Below, in pieces: positions 58,748 through 64,000 of a stretch of 64,000 nucleotides of DNA. This stretch comes from Nocardia cyriacigeorgica GUH-2 (lineage in GTDB: Bacteria; Actinomycetota; Actinomycetes; Mycobacteriales; Mycobacteriaceae), in assembly GCF_000284035.1 (NCBI RefSeq), contig NC_016887.1:4960001-5024000 (forward strand). Direction: 5' to 3'. The notes under the pieces are model-generated. The model saw only the letters and a program-made list of their open reading frames with translations. It made no database searches and was not told where the DNA came from. The number at the start of each line of letters is the position of its first letter. Within the stretch, counting starts at the first letter, position 1. A program made the position numbers and the translations under genes.

Positions 58748-59605
58748 GTGGCTGCTTCCCAACGAGTGCGAACCCGGGTGCCCGCGCCGCAACGTTCGAT
58801 CCTGCCGTCGGTGCCGGGTGTCCCGGCCGGTGCGGCGGTCCTGATCGCGGTTGCCTGCACGTTTCTGGGCTTCCTGATCGATGCCCTCGGTGACGGCACC
58901 GAGCTGACCGGCTCGTTCACCGCGTTCTACGTCATCGGTTGCGTCGCGGCCGTGCTCGCCGTGCGCTATCGCGGCCTGTTCACCACGCTGGTGCTGCCAC
59001 CGCTGCTGTTGTTCGTCGCCGTGCCGCTGGCCTATCAGCAGCTGCTCGGAAAGCCCTCGACCTCGATCAAGGACATCCTGCTCAACCTGGCCATCCCGCT
59101 GGTGCACCGCTTCCCGACGATGGTGCTGACCACGGTGATCGTGCTGTGCATCGGCGGCGCCCGCATCGCCCTGCACCGCGCCGAACGGGCCACCCAGGAC
59201 CGCACCCAGGCCCGCCGCGGGACCAGCTGGGGACGCAGCGCGGTGCAGCAGCGGCCGAAGCCGGCCAAGCCGGGTTCGCAGTCGCTGGCCGGGGCTGCCC
59301 GCAAGCGTCCCCGCCGCGCCCCGGTCGACGATTACGACGACGTCCCCGAGCCACGTCCGCGTCGTCAGGGCAAGCGCCGTCCGCCGCCGGTGGCCGAGAA
59401 CCCGCCCCGGCTGGCCGCTGCCGCCCGCTCGCGCGAGGGACGCCCGCGTAGCGCGGCCCGTCCAACCGCGGCGGCGCGCCCGGAAGCCGAACCCGCACGC
59501 CCCGCGCGGCGCCGCGCCGAGCAGCCGCCACTACCGCAGCCGACTGTCCGCTACCGGGATCGGGATTCGGGCCGCATCGAACGCCGCGGACCGGAAGCGC
59601 GCTGA
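58748..59605 (+). CDS. DUF6542-type membrane protein (Rv1111c-like)
   Basis: The 285-residue protein has four membrane helices (AAVLIAVACTFLGFLIDAL, FYVIGCVAAVLAVRY, TTLVLPPLLLFVAVPLAY, VLTTVIVLCIGGARIAL) followed by a long Arg/Pro/Ala-rich, positively charged tail. In M. tuberculosis the equivalent position between ychF and ispH is held by Rv1111c. The GTG at 58748 is preferred because a -10 element is seven bases upstream. The tail may bind nucleic acid or acidic phospholipid, an untested idea. Confidence 0.78.
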   Translation: MAASQRVRTRVPAPQRSILPSVPGVPAGAAVLIAVACTFLGFLIDALGDGTELTGSFTAFYVIGCVAAVLAVRYRGLFTTLVLPPLLLFVAVPLAYQQLLGKPSTSIKDILLNLAIPLVHRFPTMVLTTVIVLCIGGARIALHRAERATQDRTQARRGTSWGRSAVQQRPKPAKPGSQSLAGAARKRPRRAPVDDYDDVPEPRPRRQGKRRPPPVAENPPRLAAAARSREGRPRSAARPTAAARPEAEPARPARRRAEQPPLPQPTVRYRDRDSGRIERRGPEAR

Positions 59606-59716
59606 GACCAGCGCGAGCGGCCGCGCGCACTCGGCAGCTGATCCCCTCGCCCTTCTGAGCGCGAACGGCCGCGCCCGACTACTCGGCGCAGGCGGTCGCG
59701 CCGCCCGCGGACGAAC

Positions 59717-60730
59717 TCAGCGACGCGACTCGCGCAGCTCCCGCGGCAACGCGAACACCAGCGTCTCGTTGGCCGTGGTGACCGGCTGCACGTCGGCGAA
59801 GCCGTGCTCTTCGAGCATGTCCAGCACGCCGCGCACCAGGATCTCGGGTACCGAGGCGCCGGAGGTGATACCGATCGTGCGCACACCCTCCAGCCAGGCC
59901 GGATCCACCTCGCGGGCGTAGTCCACCAGGTAGGCGGCCTTGGCGCCCGCGCCGAGCGCGACCTCCACCAGCCGCACCGAGTTCGACGAATTGCGCGAGC
60001 CGACCACGATCACCAGATCGCATTCGGGCGCCATCGCCTTCACCGCCACCTGACGGTTCTGGGTGGCGTAGCAGATGTCGTCGCTGGGCGGATCCTGCAA
60101 GCCGGGGAATCGTTCACGCAGGCGCGAGACCGTCTCCATGGTCTCGTCGACGCTCAGCGTGGTCTGCGACAGCCAGATCACCTTGGACTCATCACGCACG
60201 GTGACCTTGTCGACGGCGTCGGGGCCGTCGACCAGCTGCACGTGGTCGGGCGCCTCACCGGCGGTGCCCTCCACTTCCTCGTGGCCTTCGTGGCCGATCA
60301 GCAGGATGTCGTAGTCGTCGCGGGCGAAGCGCTTGGCTTCCTGATGCACCTTGGTGACCAGCGGGCAGGTGGCGTCGATGGTGCGCAGATTGCGGGCGGC
60401 CGCCGAGGAGTGCACCGCCGGGGAGACGCCGTGCGCGGAGAACACCAGCAGCGCGCCCTCGGGCACCTCGTCGGTCTCGTCGACGAAGATGACACCGCGT
60501 TCGCGCAGGGTCTCCACCACGTGCCGGTTGTGCACGATTTCCTTGCGGACGTAAATGGGGGCGCCGTGTTTGTCGAGCGCCTTTTCCACGGTTTCCACCG
60601 CGCGGTCCACACCGGCGCAGTAGCCACGGGGCTCGGCCAGCAGCACGCGCTTGTCGCCGTCGGCACCTCCCACCCCGTCGGAGCGGACAGAGCGGGCGAT
60701 TCCGACATTCAACGGTATTGCCGAGGACAT
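59717..60730 (-). CDS. ispH: IspH, 4-hydroxy-3-methylbut-2-enyl diphosphate reductase
   Basis: This 337-residue iron-sulfur enzyme performs the last step of the MEP isoprenoid pathway, giving IPP and DMAPP. The three cluster Cys are in GYCAGVDRAV, DATCPLVTKVH and DICYATQNRQ. Conserved active-site segments are VVGSRNSSNS and GITSGASVPE. The ATG at 60730 has TATCCT six bases upstream, suggesting a leaderless transcript. The gene is divergent from the Rv1109c-like gene, as in mycobacteria. Confidence 0.96.
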   Translation of the reverse strand: MSSAIPLNVGIARSVRSDGVGGADGDKRVLLAEPRGYCAGVDRAVETVEKALDKHGAPIYVRKEIVHNRHVVETLRERGVIFVDETDEVPEGALLVFSAHGVSPAVHSSAAARNLRTIDATCPLVTKVHQEAKRFARDDYDILLIGHEGHEEVEGTAGEAPDHVQLVDGPDAVDKVTVRDESKVIWLSQTTLSVDETMETVSRLRERFPGLQDPPSDDICYATQNRQVAVKAMAPECDLVIVVGSRNSSNSVRLVEVALGAGAKAAYLVDYAREVDPAWLEGVRTIGITSGASVPEILVRGVLDMLEEHGFADVQPVTTANETLVFALPRELRESRR

Positions 60731-60842
60731 GCCCACAGGATACGTGCGCGCTATGGGTGCCACCCGCTCGGATGCGAGCGAGATAACACGCGAACAGCGG
60801 GGCCCCTTTTGCACATCCCGCCATTTCGGGCAGGCTAGGACC

Positions 60843-61541
60843 ATGTTCCGACCACCGTTTCTGGCCCGCGTAGCCGCTGGTGCCGCCGTCTATGCCATCG
60901 AGGAGACTCGACGGCTACCCACCGCGGCGGTGAATTTCCCCATCACGGCGATCAGCCAGCTGCTCCAGACCACCATGCACGTCCAGCAGTTCGTCACCAG
61001 CCTGGCGCTCAAGGGTGACGAGGTCTTCGACCGCCTCGGCAACCGCGCCGTCGAGCAGCCCGCCTGGGCCACCTTCGACGAAGACGAGCCCGCCCAGCCC
61101 TCCGGCGCCTTCGGCAAAGCCAGGACCAGCAGCTTCGACAGCTTCGGCAGTGATGCCGAGCTGGCCGAGTTCCTCTTCACCGAGACGCTGGCCGGCGCCA
61201 AGGCCGGCCGCAACGGTCACGCCGCGTCGATCCATCCGCTGCGGGAGTCGACCGCTCCCGAGACGGAGCGCGAAACCGACGAGCCCGCCGAGCCCGCTGC
61301 CGAGGCCGCCGCCGTCACCGAGACCACCGAGCCGGAAGCCGAGCAGGCCGAGGTCGCCGAGCCGGAGGTCGCCACCCGCTACGACTACGCCAACATGACG
61401 CTGGCCCAGCTGCGGGCCCGGCTGCGCATGCTGACCATCGACGATCTGACCGCCCTGCTCGACTACGAGCAGCGCACCCGCGCCCGGGCGCCGTTCATCA
61501 CCATGCTGACGAACCGGATCGCCACCGTGCGGGCCCAGTGA
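60843..61541 (+). CDS. Rv1109c-like protein (lipid droplet-associated type)
   Basis: The 232-residue protein has an amphipathic N-terminal half (MFRPPFLARVAAGAAVYAIE, ITAISQLLQTTMHVQQFV), a Glu/Ala/Pro-rich middle (residues 140-180) and a helical C-terminus (MTLAQLRARLRMLTIDDLTALLDYEQ). Annotators often name such proteins lipid droplet-associated. The ATG at 60843 starts the conserved region. It overlaps xseA by four bases and is conserved beside xseA/ispH in M. tuberculosis (Rv1109c). Confidence 0.8.
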   Translation: MFRPPFLARVAAGAAVYAIEETRRLPTAAVNFPITAISQLLQTTMHVQQFVTSLALKGDEVFDRLGNRAVEQPAWATFDEDEPAQPSGAFGKARTSSFDSFGSDAELAEFLFTETLAGAKAGRNGHAASIHPLRESTAPETERETDEPAEPAAEAAAVTETTEPEAEQAEVAEPEVATRYDYANMTLAQLRARLRMLTIDDLTALLDYEQRTRARAPFITMLTNRIATVRAQ

Positions 61542-62890
61542 CCGAACCCGCCACACCGTCGACGGCCGGCCGGGACACCACCGGCCGGCCCGAACGCACC
61601 GCGCCCGCCAATTCCGCCGACAATCCGTGGCCGGTGCGCTCGGTCTCGATCAAGGTCGCGCAGTGGATCGAGCGGCTCGGCAGCGTCTGGGTGGAGGGCC
61701 AGATCACCCAGATCTCGCTGCGGCCGGGAACCCGGACCGCCTTTCTGGTGCTGCGTGATCCGTCGGCCGACATGTCGTTGTCGGTGACCTGCGATCCGGC
61801 ACTCATCCGTAATTCCCCGGTCCCGCTGCACGAGGGCAGCCGGGTGGTGGTCTACGGCAAACTGTCTTTCTTCACCGGTCGCGGCACGTTGTCGTTGCGC
61901 GTCACCGAGATTCGCGCGGTCGGGGTCGGCGAGCTGCTGGCTCGCATCGAACGGTTGAAGGCGCTGCTGGCCGCCGAGGGCCTGTTCGATCCGCGCCTCA
62001 AGCGCCCGATTCCGTTCCTGCCCAGCACCATCGGCCTCATCACCGGCCGCGCCAGCGCCGCCGAACACGATGTGCTGACCGTCGCGCGCACCCGCTGGCC
62101 TGCGGTGCGATTCGAGATCCGCAATACCGCCGTGCAGGGTCCGTCCGCGGTCCCGCAGATCATGACCGCGCTGAGCGAACTCGACCGCGATCCGGCCGTC
62201 GACGTGATCGTGCTCGCCCGCGGCGGCGGCAGCGTCGAGGATCTGCTGCCGTTCTCCGATGAGGCGCTGTGCCGGGCCATCGTCGCCGCCACCACCCCGA
62301 TCGTCAGCGCGATCGGCCACGAACCCGACAACCCACTCAGCGACCTGGTCGCCGACGTGCGCGCCGCCACCCCCACCGACGCCGCCAAACGGATCGTGCC
62401 CGACGCCGCCGCCGAACTGGCCGGGGTCCGCGAACTGCGCGCCCGGTCGGCGGCCGCCCTGCGCGGCTGGGTCGAGCGCGAGACGCGCGCGCTGGACCAG
62501 CTGCGCTCCCGGCCGGTGCTGGCCGATCCACTGCGCGAACTGCGTCACCGCGTCGACGAGGTGGAGCGGCTGCGCACCGCCGCCCGCCGCTGCGCCGAAC
62601 ACCTCATCGATGCCGAATCCACTACCACCCGGCATCTGCGCGAGAAGCTGACCGCGGTGGGCCCGGCCGCGACCATGGCCCGCGGCTACGCCGTCGTCCA
62701 GCGGGTGGTCGGTCGCGAACGGCACGTGGTGCACAGCATCGATGACGCCCCGGCCGGCACCCAGCTGCGCATCCGCGTCGCCGACGGCGCGATCTCGGCG
62801 GCCGCTCTCGGCACGACCGCGCTCGGTACCCGGGTCGTCGCGCCCGAGCCCGACCGCACCGCGGACGCCGAACCCGGACCGGGCCGCTGA
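61538..62890 (+). CDS. xseA: Exonuclease VII large subunit
   Basis: The 450-residue protein shows an N-terminal OB-fold (VWVEGQITQISLRPGTRTAFLVLRD) and the catalytic domain (GLITGRASAAEHDVLTVARTRWP, VIVLARGGGSVEDLLPFSDEAL, SAIGHEPDNPLSDLVADVRA), followed by a helical region. XseA-XseB degrades single-stranded DNA from both ends. GTG 61538 overlaps the preceding stop. The Arg-rich middle is consistent with the family coiled coil. Confidence 0.95.
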   Translation: MTEPATPSTAGRDTTGRPERTAPANSADNPWPVRSVSIKVAQWIERLGSVWVEGQITQISLRPGTRTAFLVLRDPSADMSLSVTCDPALIRNSPVPLHEGSRVVVYGKLSFFTGRGTLSLRVTEIRAVGVGELLARIERLKALLAAEGLFDPRLKRPIPFLPSTIGLITGRASAAEHDVLTVARTRWPAVRFEIRNTAVQGPSAVPQIMTALSELDRDPAVDVIVLARGGGSVEDLLPFSDEALCRAIVAATTPIVSAIGHEPDNPLSDLVADVRAATPTDAAKRIVPDAAAELAGVRELRARSAAALRGWVERETRALDQLRSRPVLADPLRELRHRVDEVERLRTAARRCAEHLIDAESTTTRHLREKLTAVGPAATMARGYAVVQRVVGRERHVVHSIDDAPAGTQLRIRVADGAISAAALGTTALGTRVVAPEPDRTADAEPGPGR

Positions 62891-62944
62891 CCCGAGCTCC
62901 GGACCGGCCCAACCCCACCCCCCGACCCACCGAGAGGACCGACC

Positions 62945-63199
62945 TTGCCCGACCCCGCCGCCGATCAGCCGACCGACGATCTGGCCGAGATCGCCACCTT
63001 CGGCTACGAACGTGCCCGCGACGAGCTGGTCAACGTCGTCAAGATGCTCGAGCAGGGCGGCCTCGACCTCGACGAGTCCCTGGCCCTGTGGGAGCGCGGC
63101 GAGGCTCTGGCCAACCGCTGCGAACAGCACCTGGCCGGGGCACGCAAACGTGTCGAGGACGCCCTGTCCCGGGCCGAGGTGGACGGTGACCAGCAATGA
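62945..63199 (+). CDS. xseB: Exonuclease VII small subunit
   Basis: The 84-residue protein fits XseB: FGYERARDELVNVVKMLEQGGLDLDESLALWERGEALANRCEQHLAGARKRVEDAL forms residues 20-75 as two helices. TTG at 62945 is the start, with GAGAGG upstream. It follows xseA by 54 bases and overlaps the next gene (ATGA). Confidence 0.93.
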   Translation: MPDPAADQPTDDLAEIATFGYERARDELVNVVKMLEQGGLDLDESLALWERGEALANRCEQHLAGARKRVEDALSRAEVDGDQQ

Positions 63200-63552
63200 C
63201 CATTCGTCGCGCCACCCCTGACATCCGTACCGCGGACATGGCGGCGAGCCGGGCGTTCTACCGGGGACTCGGCTTCACCGAGGCGATGGATCTCGGCTGG
63301 GCGGTGATCATGGCCTCACCGTCCACCCCGACCACCCAGGTCGTGCTCGTCGGCCCGGAAGCCGAAGGGCCGCAGCCGGATATGAGCGTCGAGGTCGACG
63401 ATGTGGACGCCGTGCACGCCCGGCTGGTCGCCGCGGGCGCGGACATCGTCTACGCGCTGCGCGACGAACCGTGGGGTGTGCGCCGGTTCTTCGTGCGCGA
63501 TCCCAGCGGCACCGTCGTCAACGTCGTCACCCATCGCGACGAGGCCGAATAG
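63196..63552 (+). CDS. VOC/glyoxalase-fold protein
   Basis: The 118-residue protein has the VOC signature: DIRTADMAASRAFYRGLGFTEAM and the closing VRRFFVRDPSGTVVNVVTHRDE. It is coupled to xseB by overlapping start and stop (ATGA), so it is co-expressed with exonuclease VII although no functional tie is known. The substrate cannot be deduced. Confidence 0.85.
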   Translation: MTIRRATPDIRTADMAASRAFYRGLGFTEAMDLGWAVIMASPSTPTTQVVLVGPEAEGPQPDMSVEVDDVDAVHARLVAAGADIVYALRDEPWGVRRFFVRDPSGTVVNVVTHRDEAE

Positions 63553-63578
63553 CCGGTGTGAGCGGCTCGGCCGGCCGC

Positions 63579-64000
63579 TTACCTCTGCTTCGCTAGCGGC
63601 TGCGCCGTAGTGACCGCCTCGGCGAGCGTCGTGAACGCGGCGTCGTTGCCCGCGCCGCGGATCAGCACTCTGGTCTGGCCGAAGTCGGCGATCCAGGCAG
63701 GCTCCTCGCCGGGCTCGTCGTAGACCACCCATTTCTGGGCGCCGATGTCGCGGGTGCCGCTGGCGTAGCGGGAGCCGAGGATGTGCCGGGCGAGCGCGAT
63801 CTCGGTGGCGTTGCTCTGGTTCAGCTCCATATAGGTGCCCTCGGGCGTGATGTAGCCGATGGTGCTGACGGTGCCGCCGCCCTCGTCGGTGATGGTGTCG
63901 CGGCTGCCCGAGTTCGGCGTCCAGCCCTGCGGCAGGGCCGGTTCGCGGATCGGGAAGGTGAGGTTGTCGGCGTCGGACTGCAGGGCCGCCTTCGCGTCGA
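63579..64000 (-). CDS. DUF4245-type protein, 5' end outside window
   Basis: The frame ends at 63579 and stays open to the end of the window, so the gene is cut at its 5' end. Visible segments ALQSDADNLTFPIREPALPQGWTPNSGSRD (near the window edge), YITPEGTYMELNQSNATE, KWVVYDEPGEEPAWI and LIRGAGNDAAFTTLAEAV fit DUF4245, a family of membrane-anchored actinobacterial proteins near xseB. The N-terminal membrane anchor would lie outside the window. Convergent with the VOC gene. Confidence 0.8.
   Translation of the reverse strand, partial: DAKAALQSDADNLTFPIREPALPQGWTPNSGSRDTITDEGGGTVSTIGYITPEGTYMELNQSNATEIALARHILGSRYASGTRDIGAQKWVVYDEPGEEPAWIADFGQTRVLIRGAGNDAAFTTLAEAVTTAQPLAKQR

Overview
The window is high-GC, densely coding DNA from a mycolic-acid-containing actinomycete, most likely Nocardia or a close relative. 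The basis is gene content: mycothiol synthesis (mshB), phosphatidylinositol-mannoside assembly (pimE, lpqW), an antigen-85-like esterase, Rv2525c-, Rv1109c- and Rv1111c-type proteins, many lipoproteins, and frequent GTG/TTG starts with ATGA/GTGA overlaps. No rRNA, tRNA, CRISPR array or insertion sequence was seen.

Layout. About 0-10 kb is a conserved envelope/translation block resembling M. tuberculosis Rv1158c-Rv1171: a PH-domain membrane protein (cut by the window edge), the operon lpqW-mshB-small ORF-membrane protein, typA, a 58-residue Cys/Lys-rich protein, a pterin dehydratase and pimE. About 10-20 kb holds a secreted protein, a Ser-triad repeat protein, a Tat-exported DUF1906 protein, an internally duplicated protein, a CHAP protein, an MFS exporter with divergent MarR, and a four-gene osmoprotectant ABC operon. 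At 19.2-22.7 kb lie two divergent MarR-type genes, one fused to a lipoprotein leader, then a broken FUSC-type gene and an FBP zinc-finger protein. At 22.9-29.3 kb are a lipoprotein, an esterase, a YjbR-HhH fusion with an acetyltransferase, and an ECF41 sigma factor divergent from a CMD-like/DoxX/beta-lactamase-like operon, with matching promoter motifs in both directions.

About 29-39 kb looks accessory: a secreted hydrolase, a glycine-rich secreted protein, a DUF2637 membrane protein with a duplicated 3' end, a FitAB-type toxin-antitoxin pair, another hydrolase, and an AbiE-like antitoxin/nucleotidyltransferase pair with an operator over its start codon. From 38.8 kb the conserved ychF begins. 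Its usual mycobacterial neighbours (Rv1111c-like, ispH, Rv1109c-like, xseA, xseB) appear only from 58.7 kb. The roughly 19 kb between carries metabolic and repair genes: MDR oxidoreductase, AraC regulator, VOC proteins, nitroreductase, sugar ABC operon, cstA-ybdD, ada/alkA-ogt, MocR regulator, cupin and sbcCD. The window ends inside a DUF4245 gene.

How the genes connect. LpqW and PimE act at the same PIM/lipoarabinomannan branch point. SbcC/SbcD, XseA/XseB and AlkA/Ogt are translationally coupled repair pairs or near neighbours. Most likely under-described are the ECF41 divergent regulon with a cysteine-less CMD protein, the lipoprotein-MarR fusion with its shared operator, several small ORFs, and 3'-end duplications. 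All family names come from reading motifs by eye; no database search was run.
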